Origin: Candidatus Woesearchaeota archaeon
GTDB lineage: Archaea; Nanobdellota; Nanobdellia; Woesearchaeales; ARS49
Assembly (NCBI GenBank): GCA_017609645.1
Contig: JAFCDQ010000002.1
Coordinates: 159,823 to 223,822, forward strand
DNA length: 64,000 nucleotides
Direction of reading: 5' to 3'
Position 1 is the first letter of the stretch; every line of letters begins with the position of its first letter. A program made the translations under genes and the position numbers. Below the pieces are notes generated by a model, which did not search any database, was not told the origin of the DNA, and saw only the letters and a program-made list of their open reading frames with translations. Below are positions 16,661-25,061 of the stretch, piece after piece.

Positions 16661-16684
16661 CACTCAGGAGTATATACACTATAG

Positions 16685-16811
16685 CCCTTCTTAGCTCAAC
16701 GGTAGAGCGTTCGGCTGTAGATCAAATCACTCTCTGACTGTGCATAATGCTGGGAATGAAAGAGAGTCAGCTGAAACCGAAAGGTTCCCGGTTCGAATCC
16801 GGGAGAGGGGA
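16685..16811 (+). tRNA. tRNA-Tyr(GTA) with a 55-nt intron
   Basis: The acceptor arms CCCTTCT and AGAGGGG pair over seven bases (one G-U) with C1-G72 and A73, the archaeal tRNA-Tyr identity. The D arm is GCTC...GAGC, the T arm CCCGG-TTCGAAT-CCGGG, and the anticodon stem TTCGG/CCGAA. The loop CTGTAG-A gives anticodon GTA. The intron runs from 16721 to 16775 between positions 37 and 38 and has an ACTCTCT/AGAGAGT stem. No CCA is encoded. The ORF track's start for the next gene at 16740 falls inside this intron and is false. Confidence 0.93.
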
Positions 16812-16832
16812 TACAAATTTCAGGGGAAAGAA

Positions 16833-17981
16833 ATGGAAAAACGAATATATTTAGACCATGCGGCAACAACTTACTTAGATGAAGAAGTATTAAATGAAAT
16901 GATTTCTGTACTGAAAAATATACCTGGTAATCCAAGCAGCCTGCACAGCACAGGATTAGAAGCAAAAGAAACATTAGATGCTGCAAGAGAAAAAGTAGCG
17001 AAAATCATTAACGCAAAATCAAGTGAAATACTATTCATGTCAGGAGGAACAGAAAGCGACAACTTTGCATTAAAAGGATTTATGGATGACAAAAAAGGAA
17101 AACATATCATAACAACACTAATAGAACATCCTGCTGTATATAATAGCTGCAAATACTTAGAATCAAAAGGATTTAAAATAACATATTTACTGCCAAACAA
17201 AGAAGGAATAGTTTCTGCAGCAGATGTAGAAAAAGCGATAACAAGAAAAACAGTACTTGTTTCTGTGATGTACGCAAACAATGAAACAGGAGCAATCAAT
17301 CCAATAAAAGAAATATCAGAAGTATGCAAAAAAAACAAAATAACATTTCACACAGATGCGTGCCAAGCAGGATTATTAAATTTAGATGTAGAAGAATTAG
17401 GTGCTGACATGATGACATTAAATGCTGGCAAGATTTATGGACCAAAAGGAGTAGGCATGCTATATCTTAAACAAGGAACAAAAATAACCCCACTAATTCA
17501 CGGTGGAGGACAAGAATTTGGATTAAGAAACGGAACAGAAAATGTTGCGGGTTATGTCGGATTTGCAAAAGCACTAGAATTAATCCAAGCAAATAGGGAA
17601 AAAGAAAGTGCAAGATTAAGAAAATTAAGCAACAACTTATTAAAAGGTTTAATGGAAATTGAAGGTGTTGACTTAAACGGTCCTGTCGATTCTAATAATA
17701 GACTTCCTAAAACAATTGATGTTTCTTTCAAAAAAGTAGAAGGAGAATCACTAATGCTATTACTAAATGAAAAAGGGATAGAAGTAAGCACAGGAAGTGC
17801 CTGCAGCAGCAAGAGCTTGAAACCAAGCAGAATTTTAATGGCATCAGGCTGTGGAGAAGAAGAAGCACATGGAAGTGTAAGATTTAGTCTTGGTAAGAGA
17901 ACCACCGAAAAAGATATTGATTATACAATCAAAACAGTAAAAGTATGTGTTGAAAAATTGAGGAAAATAAGCCCATTATGA
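16833..17981 (+). CDS. iscS: Cysteine desulfurase (IscS/NifS family)
   Basis: The 382-residue PLP enzyme takes sulfur from cysteine for iron-sulfur clusters. The start at 16833 gives the family N-terminus MEKRIYLDHAATT; the longer ORF to 16740 runs through tRNA-Tyr. Motifs are 'SGGTESDNFALKG', 'HTDACQA' (PLP-binding Asp), the Schiff-base Lys at about residue 200 in 'NAGKIYGPKG', and the active-site Cys at about 324 in 'GSACSS'. The Lys motif lacks the usual His (SxHK), a variation I associate with some CPR and DPANN homologues. It overlaps iscU as ATGA, so the sulfur donor and scaffold are made together. Confidence 0.93.
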   Translation: MEKRIYLDHAATTYLDEEVLNEMISVLKNIPGNPSSLHSTGLEAKETLDAAREKVAKIINAKSSEILFMSGGTESDNFALKGFMDDKKGKHIITTLIEHPAVYNSCKYLESKGFKITYLLPNKEGIVSAADVEKAITRKTVLVSVMYANNETGAINPIKEISEVCKKNKITFHTDACQAGLLNLDVEELGADMMTLNAGKIYGPKGVGMLYLKQGTKITPLIHGGGQEFGLRNGTENVAGYVGFAKALELIQANREKESARLRKLSNNLLKGLMEIEGVDLNGPVDSNNRLPKTIDVSFKKVEGESLMLLLNEKGIEVSTGSACSSKSLKPSRILMASGCGEEEAHGSVRFSLGKRTTEKDIDYTIKTVKVCVEKLRKISPL

Positions 17982-18382
17982 AAAAAAAATTCTTATATTC
18001 AGATAAAGTAAAAGAACACTTTATCAATCCAAAAAATTTCTTGACCGACAAAGACGTAGCTAAATGGAACAAAGAAGCAGACGGTATAGGAGAAGCAGGA
18101 AGTCCTGCATGCGGAGATGTAATGAAAGTTTGGATAAAAGTTAAAGATAACAAAATTGTCGAATGTAGATGGCAGACATATGGGTGCGCATCAGCAATAG
18201 CAAGCACATCAGCAATGTCAGAAATGGTAAAAGGCATGACACTAGACGAAGCAGAAAAATTAACACCAAAAGAAATATCAGAAAAATTAGGCGGTCTGCC
18301 ACAAATTAAAGTTCATTGTTCTGTATTAGGAAATGATGCTTTAAAAACAGCAATAAAAAATTATAAGGAGAAACAAAAATGA
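17978..18382 (+). CDS. iscU: Iron-sulfur cluster scaffold IscU
   Basis: The 134-residue protein is the platform on which IscS sulfur and iron are built into Fe-S clusters. The three ligand cysteines are in 'GSPACGD', 'TYGCASAIA' and 'KVHCSVLG', with the Asp after the first Cys also present. Length is normal for the U-type scaffold. Overlaps with iscS upstream and the DUF1858 gene downstream (both ATGA) make a three-gene operon. Together with the intact IscS motifs this indicates a working minimal ISC system; no HscA/HscB or ferredoxin is in the window. Confidence 0.95.
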   Translation: MKKKFLYSDKVKEHFINPKNFLTDKDVAKWNKEADGIGEAGSPACGDVMKVWIKVKDNKIVECRWQTYGCASAIASTSAMSEMVKGMTLDEAEKLTPKEISEKLGGLPQIKVHCSVLGNDALKTAIKNYKEKQK

Positions 18383-18582
18383 GCGAAATAACAAAAGAAA
18401 TGAAAATAAAAGAAATTCTTGAAAAAAAACCAGAAGCAGGAGAAATATTAATACAAGCAGGCATATCCTGCCTAGGCTGTCCTATGGCAGCAATGGAAAC
18501 ATTAGAACAAGGATTAAAAGCACATGGAAAAAGTGATGAAGAAATAGAAGAGATAATTAAGAAAATAAATTCTTTAAAATAA
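18379..18582 (+). CDS. DUF1858-domain small redox-type protein
   Basis: The 67-residue protein matches the DUF1858 pattern: 'MKIKEILEKKPEAGEILIQAG' followed by a CLGC cysteine pair and 'AMETLEQGLKAHG'. These proteins are predicted disulfide or cluster-binding accessories often seen with hybrid-cluster or Fe-S proteins. The ATGA overlap with iscU links it to cluster assembly, perhaps as a thiol or electron carrier. The exact role is unknown. Confidence 0.85.
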   Translation: MSEITKEMKIKEILEKKPEAGEILIQAGISCLGCPMAAMETLEQGLKAHGKSDEEIEEIIKKINSLK

Positions 18583-18584
18583 TA

Positions 18585-18707
18585 ATTTTGCTGCCAATTC
18601 GCTTGTTCGCGGAGTATATTCGAATAGCGACATCCCCGAAGGGGGCGACCCTCTGTCGCTGTTAATAAAAATCATAATAAGTAAGCTCATAAAACAGGCA
18701 GCAAAAA
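18585..18707. other. Structured intergenic element: nested inverted repeats between convergent genes
   Basis: The whole gap between the DUF1858 gene and the minus-strand gene 18708-19109 is closed by an 11-bp inverted repeat, ATTTTGCTGCC (18585-18595) and GGCAGCAAAAT (18697-18707). Inside are ATTCG/CGAAT (18597-18601/18621-18625) and a hairpin AGCGAC/GTCGCT (18626-18631/18655-18660) enclosing CCCC-GAA-GGGG. The core is clearly more GC-rich than its surroundings. It may be a bidirectional terminator or a small structured RNA. Confidence 0.5.
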
Positions 18708-19109
18708 TTAAATCAACAGTGATAAAAAAGTAATCATAGCTCCAACAGAAACTGCAACAAAAACTCCAAGCCAAATTCTAGTCTTCACGTTTTGTTGCGT
18801 ATCAAAACCTAAATGCTTAATAGAACTCTGCAAATCCTCATAAATACTCTTTTCTTTAAAATGCTGCTTAAGCAAATGTTTCATATGATGCTTATTCTTA
18901 ACAGTCTTCATCTTAGAAGCAAGATCAATCTCATTCATAGTATGCTCTACCCAATTAGCAAAATCATTTTTTTTAGAATTAACATGATGAGCATAAACAG
19001 AATCTTCCATCTTAGGAAGTTCAGCAACAAGCATATGCAAATTCTTCAGCTCTCTGCCATCCTTTAACCAAAAATACTGCTTTTTAGGAATCTTAGGAAT
19101 TCTATTCAT
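18708..19109 (-). CDS. DUF5752-like protein with a C-terminal membrane helix
   Basis: The first roughly 100 residues resemble the 19106-19507 product: 'LKDGRELKNLHMLVAELPKM', 'HHVNSKKNDFANWVEHTM' and a Lys-rich helix. I recognise this as the DUF5752 pattern. A single transmembrane segment follows ('LGVFVAVSVGAMITFLSLLI'), so it is probably tail-anchored with its domain in the cytosol. It is the last gene of the CBS-GT4-GH57 operon and overlaps the gene before it as ATGA. DUF5752 proteins are, as I recall, repeatedly found near archaeal alpha-glucan genes; function unknown. Confidence 0.65.
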   Translation of the reverse strand: MNRIPKIPKKQYFWLKDGRELKNLHMLVAELPKMEDSVYAHHVNSKKNDFANWVEHTMNEIDLASKMKTVKNKHHMKHLLKQHFKEKSIYEDLQSSIKHLGFDTQQNVKTRIWLGVFVAVSVGAMITFLSLLI

Positions 19110-19507
19110 TTTTTAGCCTCAATAAATTTCCTCACAACATGCTTAAGCAAAGTCCTCTGAGTATCAAACCTATTATTAACCAATTGCAATTCATCTGCAA
19201 CAACATCTTCCTTTAACACGTCTCTTAACCAATTACTAAAATCATTCTTAAATTCATTAACATGAGAATAAAAAACTTCATCAGACATTGTTTCAAGCTC
19301 ATCAATCAAATGCACAATATTTTTTAATTTTCTGCCATCCTCAAGAACAAAAGCAACACTTTTCCTGCATTCTTTCAAAATCGCTTTTGGACAAGGTTTT
19401 TTAGGACAAGCTCGCTTAACTTTTTTAGGTTTTTTCGGGCAAGCTTTTTTAACAGATTTCTTAGTTTTTTTAGCTTTAACCTTTTTTTTCTTAACCACCT
19501 TAAACAC
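19106..19507 (-). CDS. DUF5752-like protein with a Lys/Cys/Pro-rich N-terminus
   Basis: The N-terminal roughly 45 residues are very basic, with repeated ACPKKP units (four Cys-Pro-Lys motifs) that could bind metal or nucleic acid. The rest is a DUF5752-like domain ('LEDGRKLKNIVHLIDELETM', 'HVNEFKNDFSNWLRDVL'). It is a tandem paralogue of the next gene but has no membrane helix. The start appears to be GTG at 19507, overlapping the end of the GH57 gene. The shared DGRxLKN...NDFxNW core suggests the two arose by duplication and then took different locations in the cell. Confidence 0.65.
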   Translation of the reverse strand: MFKVVKKKKVKAKKTKKSVKKACPKKPKKVKRACPKKPCPKAILKECRKSVAFVLEDGRKLKNIVHLIDELETMSDEVFYSHVNEFKNDFSNWLRDVLKEDVVADELQLVNNRFDTQRTLLKHVVRKFIEAKK

Positions 19508-20717
19508 CCCTTTTCTGCTTAATTGAAGGTTTATCCATTTTTAAACCTTTCGTATCTTTAACCCTGTGTATAATATCATTCAAGACATTCATAAAAGCCA
19601 CATAACCCTCATAAGGCGTATCATAAGGATTAAAATACTTATGAACATCACCATCATTAAACCATTTTGTACACATGTAATAAAAATGATCACTTGTTGT
19701 TAATTTACGCCAAGAATCAATCAACTGCTTATTATTAGAACGCAAAACAGCACCTTTAATTCTGTATAATAAAGCAGCAGCACTTCTTTGAAGATCATTA
19801 CCAAGCCAAGCACTCGTATCCCTCTCAGTATCAGCCCAACTAACAGGCTCTTTAAAATCCAAAACAGCTTTTGGCTTGAACTTAAGAAGTTCAGAAGGCT
19901 TAAAAAAAGTCAAACCCTTATTTTTTAATTCACCAGGCAAAGCAGCTAAAAAATCAAAAATACCGGTATCCTGCCATTGATGCTCACCAAAAGTTTCATA
20001 ATCAAGGAAGAGATTAACAAACTCTCCGCCACTAGCGTTAATCCAATCAGCATATTTTTCAGCAGTTAAAGGCCAGCCTTCCCAAGACTGCTGACTAAAA
20101 CGAAAAGCAACATCATCACTCAACTTATAATTCTTCAACAATAATTTAACATCACAATCTTTAGCCTTGTAAACATGATTAGGGCTGCGCCATTCCAAAA
20201 TCTTGCCAGCACCCTCTGCAAGAATAGCTTTGAAGCCAAGCTTTTCAACAAACTTCGCAAGATCATTAGAGTAAATCAATTCAGTATTACGAAAAATTTT
20301 AGACTTTTGATTAAAAAAAGATTTCATCAATTTTTTATGCTCAGCAATCTGAAATTGAAACTCCTCTTTATCAAACAAAAACGACAAACTATGATTATAA
20401 GTTTCAGCAAGAAATTCTACTCCCCCTGTACTAGCTAAATCAGAAAAAGATTTTAACACATTAGGAGCATGTTCCTGAAATTGTTCAAAAATACTTCCAG
20501 TAACACTAAACGCAACTTTAAAATCCTCGTGCTTAGCTAAAGAATCCAAAAGAATCTTATTAGCAGGCAAATAACATTTCTCACTAACTTTTTTTAACAC
20601 TTGACTGTTTTTTGCAATATCAAAATAATCTTTTTTCCTGCCAATATCAAAAACACTAAAATCCTTTCTAATACGATAAGGCTGATGAACCTGAAAATAA
20701 AAACAAACTCCCTTCAT
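19500..20717 (-). CDS. Glycoside hydrolase family 57 (alpha-amylase / 4-alpha-glucanotransferase type)
   Basis: The 405-residue protein shows GH57 conserved regions in order: 'FQVHQPYR' (residues 8-15), 'AETYNHS' (105-110), the nucleophile Glu146 in 'FRNTELIYS', and the acid Asp239 in 'LDYETFGEHQW'. These enzymes hydrolyse or rearrange alpha-1,4-glucans, and archaeal members handle glycogen-like polymers. There is no signal peptide, so it acts in the cytosol. It overlaps the glycogen-synthase-like GT4 gene by 4 nt, giving a make-and-remodel pair. Whether it is an amylase or a glucanotransferase cannot be decided from sequence. Confidence 0.9.
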   Translation of the reverse strand: MKGVCFYFQVHQPYRIRKDFSVFDIGRKKDYFDIAKNSQVLKKVSEKCYLPANKILLDSLAKHEDFKVAFSVTGSIFEQFQEHAPNVLKSFSDLASTGGVEFLAETYNHSLSFLFDKEEFQFQIAEHKKLMKSFFNQKSKIFRNTELIYSNDLAKFVEKLGFKAILAEGAGKILEWRSPNHVYKAKDCDVKLLLKNYKLSDDVAFRFSQQSWEGWPLTAEKYADWINASGGEFVNLFLDYETFGEHQWQDTGIFDFLAALPGELKNKGLTFFKPSELLKFKPKAVLDFKEPVSWADTERDTSAWLGNDLQRSAAALLYRIKGAVLRSNNKQLIDSWRKLTTSDHFYYMCTKWFNDGDVHKYFNPYDTPYEGYVAFMNVLNDIIHRVKDTKGLKMDKPSIKQKRGV

Positions 20718-21880
20718 GAATCCCCCCTAACTTCCTTATAAATATCTAAAACCTCTTTTGCAGGCTTAAAAATATCATGATGCAAAACTTCTTTAAAACC
20801 ATTTTGTTTTAATTCATGCTTCAAAGAAGGATAACGCAAAATAGAGACTATATCACAAGTCATCTTATCAACATCCCAAAAATCCAGCTTAAAACAATTC
20901 TTAATAACTTCACTCGCACCGCTTTGCTTGCTGATAATTAAAGGAGTTTTATTTCTCATGCTTTCCAAAGCAACAAGACCAAAAGGTTCAGAAACCGAAG
21001 GCATCACAAAAACATCAGCCATCTGAAAAGCCTTATGCACATCAGCACCCTTAAGAGCGCCAGTAAAAATAACATGTTCATCAATACCAAGCTTATGAGC
21101 TAAAGAAACAAGCTCAGGCATCATCGTACCACTACCCACAATAATAAACTTAGTATTTTTCTCAAGTTCAAGAACTTTTTTAGCAGCCTGCAAAAAATAA
21201 TCACAACCTTTCTGCACAGTAAGTCTGCCAAGAAACAAAACAATCTTATGAGTCTTACTTAATTCTGACTTAAAATTTAACTCAAAATCAGGCGAGCTTT
21301 GATCAATACCCCAATAAACAACCTTAATTTTTTCAGCAGGAACATCATAATTCTTAATAATATTATTTTTAGAAAAATTAGAATTAGTTATGATAACATC
21401 AGCTTCTTCAAGACCTCTTCGCTCTAAAAATTTAATATGCGGGTCAGGATTATTAGCAGTTCTATCAAATTCAGTGGCATGCAAATGAACAACCAAAGGC
21501 TTTCCTGACAATTTTTTAGCAATAATACCTGCACCATAAGTCATCCAATCATGAGCATGAATAACATCATGCTTAAATTTTTTAGCTAACTTGCCTGCAA
21601 AACGAGCATAACGCGCAACCTCCCCAAACAAATTCCAGGAATACACGTCATCATCACCTGGCTGAGCATAAGCAGTCAACATACTTTCAATCTCCTTAGT
21701 ATCAACACCAACAAGCTCAACAAACTCAGCTTTACTGCCAGGCTTAACAGGCATAACAAAAACAACTTTAGAATCAAAACTAGACAAACCTTTAGTAAGA
21801 TCATGGCATGCAGTACCAAGACCCCCTGACTTAAACGGAGGGAACTCCCATCCATACATTAACACTTTAGGCTGCTGCAT
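20714..21880 (-). CDS. GT4/GT5-like glycosyltransferase resembling glycogen synthase
   Basis: The 388-residue GT-B enzyme opens with 'MYGWEFPPFKSGGLGTACH', the KxGGL signature of starch and glycogen synthases. It has the sugar-nucleotide region 'LFLGRLTVQKGCDYF' and the E-x7-E motif in 'SEPFGLVALES'. No membrane helix is visible. Translational overlap with a CBS-domain gene upstream and a GH57 gene downstream supports alpha-glucan synthesis from UDP- or ADP-glucose. A trehalose or other retaining transferase function is possible, but the N-terminal motif favours glucan synthase. Confidence 0.85.
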   Translation of the reverse strand: MQQPKVLMYGWEFPPFKSGGLGTACHDLTKGLSSFDSKVVFVMPVKPGSKAEFVELVGVDTKEIESMLTAYAQPGDDDVYSWNLFGEVARYARFAGKLAKKFKHDVIHAHDWMTYGAGIIAKKLSGKPLVVHLHATEFDRTANNPDPHIKFLERRGLEEADVIITNSNFSKNNIIKNYDVPAEKIKVVYWGIDQSSPDFELNFKSELSKTHKIVLFLGRLTVQKGCDYFLQAAKKVLELEKNTKFIIVGSGTMMPELVSLAHKLGIDEHVIFTGALKGADVHKAFQMADVFVMPSVSEPFGLVALESMRNKTPLIISKQSGASEVIKNCFKLDFWDVDKMTCDIVSILRYPSLKHELKQNGFKEVLHHDIFKPAKEVLDIYKEVRGDS

Positions 21881-22706
21881 AATCTTTTAACACATCCCTA
21901 ACAGTCAGGATGCCCACTACTTTTCTCTTGTCTGTAATCACAACACTTGAAATATCTGCTTTAACCATAAGATTAATTGCTTGAGCAATAGAAGATTTAG
22001 GAGCTAGGTTATACAAAGGAGCAGGTGAAAAAATCGTTGAAATTGAAGCATTAATCTGGCTAGTTTTCTCGCCCGTACCAAGCAGTTTAAAGCCAGTATG
22101 CTGCGCACCAGCAGGCAGCATAAAACCTCTATAACCCCAAACATGATACTTCTTAACCAAATCACCAAGAGTAATCATACCAATAAAATTTTCATTCTTA
22201 TCAACAACAGGCAAACGATGAAACTTCATTCTGTTAAAAAGTTTAATAACTAAACCAATAGGCTCATCATAATTAACAATAACAGGAGTAGAATAAATAG
22301 TCTTAACAGGAACACCTTTGTAACTTGTGCTAATATTTTTCAAAACATCTAATGCGTGAACAACACCAATAAACTTCTTTTTATCAAGAACAGGCAAAAT
22401 TTTCACATCTGCAGTAAACATCAACCTAGCAATTTCTTTCAAAGTCGTGCTGGGTTTTAACTCAGGAACATAAATATTAACTTTTGATTTGGAACGTTTC
22501 TTTATAATATTAGAAATTTTCATCTCGTCAGGATTTATCCTGCTTGTAAGGAAAAATTTTTTAGAAATTACTCCTAAATATTTATCTTTGTCAAAAATAA
22601 CAGCATGACTTGCCTTATATTTCTTGAATTTTCCTATTAATTTAGAAAGAGTGTCATCGATATTAGCCTTAACAAATTTCTTGGAAACAAGGTCCATAGC
22701 AAGCAT
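21867..22706 (-). CDS. Four-CBS-domain protein, probable nucleotide sensor
   Basis: The protein is two Bateman pairs, four CBS motifs in all, for example 'SKKFVKANIDDTLSKLIGKF', 'STTLKEIARLMFTADVKILP', 'DEPIGLVIKLFNRMKFHRLPV' and 'KSSIAQAINLMVKADISSVVI', with no catalytic domain. CBS pairs bind AMP, ATP or related ligands. The ORF track starts at a GTG (22715); the ATG at 22706 is preferred because GAGGTGG lies about five bases before it. As first gene of an alpha-glucan operon it may report energy charge to the downstream enzymes; that role is inference. Confidence 0.85.
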   Translation of the reverse strand: MLAMDLVSKKFVKANIDDTLSKLIGKFKKYKASHAVIFDKDKYLGVISKKFFLTSRINPDEMKISNIIKKRSKSKVNIYVPELKPSTTLKEIARLMFTADVKILPVLDKKKFIGVVHALDVLKNISTSYKGVPVKTIYSTPVIVNYDEPIGLVIKLFNRMKFHRLPVVDKNENFIGMITLGDLVKKYHVWGYRGFMLPAGAQHTGFKLLGTGEKTSQINASISTIFSPAPLYNLAPKSSIAQAINLMVKADISSVVITDKRKVVGILTVRDVLKDYAAA

Positions 22707-22768
22707 AAAATCCACCTCTCTTTAGGCTGAAAAATGGCTTTGTTCTTTTTAAATGTTATGTATAAGAA

Positions 22769-24091
22769 TTACCTCAAATATTTCCTGCCAATACCAATAT
22801 AATCAAAACCTAAATTATTTAATCTATCAGGATCAAAAATATTTCTGCCATCAAAAATCACAGGAAGTTTTAGATTATTTTTAATCTCTTCGAAATCAGG
22901 AGAACGATAAACAGACCATTCTGTCAAAAGAACCAAAATATCTGCATCTTTTAATGCATCATATTTACTCTCACAGTATTGAATTTTCTCACCAAATATT
23001 TTCTTAGCATTTTCCATACCTTTAGGATCATTAACCTTAATTTTAGCTCCATTAGCTAATAAAAAATTAATTACATCAATTGCAGCAGACTCGCGCATAT
23101 CATCTGTTCTAGGTTTAAATGTGAGGCCCCAAATCGCTGCTGTTTTTCCAGTAATGCCTCCTTTATCTGCTAAATAATTTTTAATTTCTTCAGCAAGATG
23201 AGATTTATGTTCTCTATTAGAAGTATCAATAGAAGAAACAATTCTAGTGTTAATATTCTTTTGATTAACAGAATGAACTAATCCTCTAATATCTTTAGGA
23301 AAACAACTGCCTCCATAACCGACGCTAGGATACATAAATTCCCAGCCAATACGCCTGTCGGAACAAACACCATTACGAACATTCATAATATCTGCATCAA
23401 AACCTACGCAAATCTTAGCAAACTCATTAATTAAAGCAACTTTATTTGCAAGAAAAGTATTTGCAAAAAGTTTAGTAAGTTCAGCCTCAACAGGCTTCAT
23501 GAAAATAAGTTTTTTTCTCTTTAAAGAAAAAGGCTCATAAATTTGAGAAAGAATTTCCTTAGCTTCTTCTGACTCTGTTCCAATAACAATCCTGTCAGGA
23601 GATTCAAAATCATCAACAGCCTTGCCTTCTTTTAAAAATTCAGGATTAGAAACAACAGCAAAATTCTTATTAGAATTTTCATTTAAAATTTTTTTAATTA
23701 ATTCCATAGTTCCAGGAGGAACCGTACTCTTATTAACAATAACTTTAAAATCAGAAGTTTCAGAAATCACTTGAGCAACTTCCTTAGCAGCAGTTTTTAT
23801 GAATTCGAGATTAAACTCACCAGTTTCAGCACTAGGAGTTCCAACAGCAAGAAAAATAACTTTGCAATCTTTAATCTTATTAATATCAGTTGTAAATTCA
23901 ATTAATTTATCGTCCTGAGCATCAAGAACAATTTGATTTAAACCAGGTTCGTAAATAGGAACCTTTCCTTGATTAAGCAAATTAATCTTATCCTGATCTT
24001 TATCTACACAAACAACATTATTGCCGACTTTAGCAAACATAGTTCCTGCCACAAGACCAACATAACCTGTACCAATAACAGCTATCTTCAT
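22769..24091 (-). CDS. UDP-glucose 6-dehydrogenase family protein
   Basis: The 440-residue NAD enzyme oxidises C6 of a UDP-hexose to the uronate. It has the Rossmann motif 'GTGYVGLVAG' (7-16), 'NPEFLKEGKAVDD' (149-161), the catalytic Cys263 in 'GYGGSCFPKDIRG', and the C-terminal UDP-binding domain with 'TFKPRTDDMRESAA'. Full length for the family. It overlaps the upstream epimerase gene by 4 nt, so UDP-glucuronate and its 4-epimer are the likely products. UDP-N-acetyl-sugar dehydrogenases share these motifs; the epimerase partner favours UDP-glucose. Confidence 0.9.
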   Translation of the reverse strand: MKIAVIGTGYVGLVAGTMFAKVGNNVVCVDKDQDKINLLNQGKVPIYEPGLNQIVLDAQDDKLIEFTTDINKIKDCKVIFLAVGTPSAETGEFNLEFIKTAAKEVAQVISETSDFKVIVNKSTVPPGTMELIKKILNENSNKNFAVVSNPEFLKEGKAVDDFESPDRIVIGTESEEAKEILSQIYEPFSLKRKKLIFMKPVEAELTKLFANTFLANKVALINEFAKICVGFDADIMNVRNGVCSDRRIGWEFMYPSVGYGGSCFPKDIRGLVHSVNQKNINTRIVSSIDTSNREHKSHLAEEIKNYLADKGGITGKTAAIWGLTFKPRTDDMRESAAIDVINFLLANGAKIKVNDPKGMENAKKIFGEKIQYCESKYDALKDADILVLLTEWSVYRSPDFEEIKNNLKLPVIFDGRNIFDPDRLNNLGFDYIGIGRKYLR

Positions 24092-25044
24092 TCTGCAACC
24101 TCTTTTTTATACCACTCAACAAACTTCTTCATACCTTCTTCAATAGAAGTTTTAGGTTCATAGTCTAGTAATCCTTTTGCTTTAGAAATATCAGCAAAAG
24201 TAATCTGAACATCACCTTTTTGCATAGGATGCGGTTCGATAATCGCTTTCTTGCCGACAGCATCTTCAATAACCTTAATGAAATAATTTAATTCAACAGG
24301 CGTGTTATTACCTAAATTAATAATTTCAAATTTGAACGGTCTTTCTAAAGCTTTTATTATACCTTCAACAATATCAGCGATAAAAGTATAATCTCTTTTT
24401 GTAGTTCCGTCGCCAAATTTCTTAATTGGCAAACCTTTACTTATCCTGTCAGTAAATAAATAAGGAGCCATCTCTGGCCTACCACGAGGGCCATAGCACG
24501 TAAAAAACCTCAAACAAGTAACATTAATATCACACAAATGACTATACGTATAACAGAAAAGTTCACAAGCTTTTTTACTTGCAGCATAAGGAGAAATAGG
24601 AAAATCTACAGGATCTTCTTCTCTAAAAGGAATTCTTTGATTATTTCCATAAACAGAAGAACTAGAAGCAAAAACAAAATTATGCACATCAAACACTTTA
24701 GCAAGCTCTAACAAATTTAAAGTGCCAGTAACATTAGTATCTCTATACCATAACGGTTTTTCAATTGACGGTCTAACTCCTGCACGAGCTGCTAAATGAC
24801 AAATCCTTTCAATCTTATGCTCTTTAAAAATCTCTTCTAACTGATCTTTGTGTTGGATGTCTAAATTAATAAACTCAAAATTCTTGTTATCAAAATTATG
24901 CTGAATATTCTTTATTTTACGCATAGGAGAATAATAGTTGTTAAGATTATCAACACAAACCACTTTATTGCCAAGAGCTAATAATTTATCACAAACATGA
25001 CTGCCAATAAAGCCTGCACCGCCTGTGACTAATATTGTTTCCAT
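24088..25044 (-). CDS. NAD-dependent epimerase, UDP-glucuronate 4-epimerase-like
   Basis: The roughly 318-residue extended SDR enzyme begins 'ILVTGGAGFIGSHVCDKL', has 'ASSSSVYG' and the catalytic YAASK (Tyr-x3-Lys), then the substrate-binding 'PRGRPEMAPYLF' and 'HPMQKGDVQITFADISKA', typical of UDP-glucuronate 4-epimerases. The ORF track uses TTG at 25047; ATG at 25044 gives the usual METILVTGG start. Coupled to the dehydrogenase downstream, it should supply galacturonate-type donors to the glycan island. UDP-glucose 4-epimerase activity is an alternative. Confidence 0.85.
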   Translation of the reverse strand: METILVTGGAGFIGSHVCDKLLALGNKVVCVDNLNNYYSPMRKIKNIQHNFDNKNFEFINLDIQHKDQLEEIFKEHKIERICHLAARAGVRPSIEKPLWYRDTNVTGTLNLLELAKVFDVHNFVFASSSSVYGNNQRIPFREEDPVDFPISPYAASKKACELFCYTYSHLCDINVTCLRFFTCYGPRGRPEMAPYLFTDRISKGLPIKKFGDGTTKRDYTFIADIVEGIIKALERPFKFEIINLGNNTPVELNYFIKVIEDAVGKKAIIEPHPMQKGDVQITFADISKAKGLLDYEPKTSIEEGMKKFVEWYKKEVAE

Positions 25045-25061
25045 CAATTAAACCTCATTTT

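Noticed and set aside
16740-16832. N-terminal extension of the cysteine desulfurase ORF
   Set aside because: It lies in the tRNA-Tyr intron and 3' exon. The family start MEKRIYLDHAATT is at 16833.
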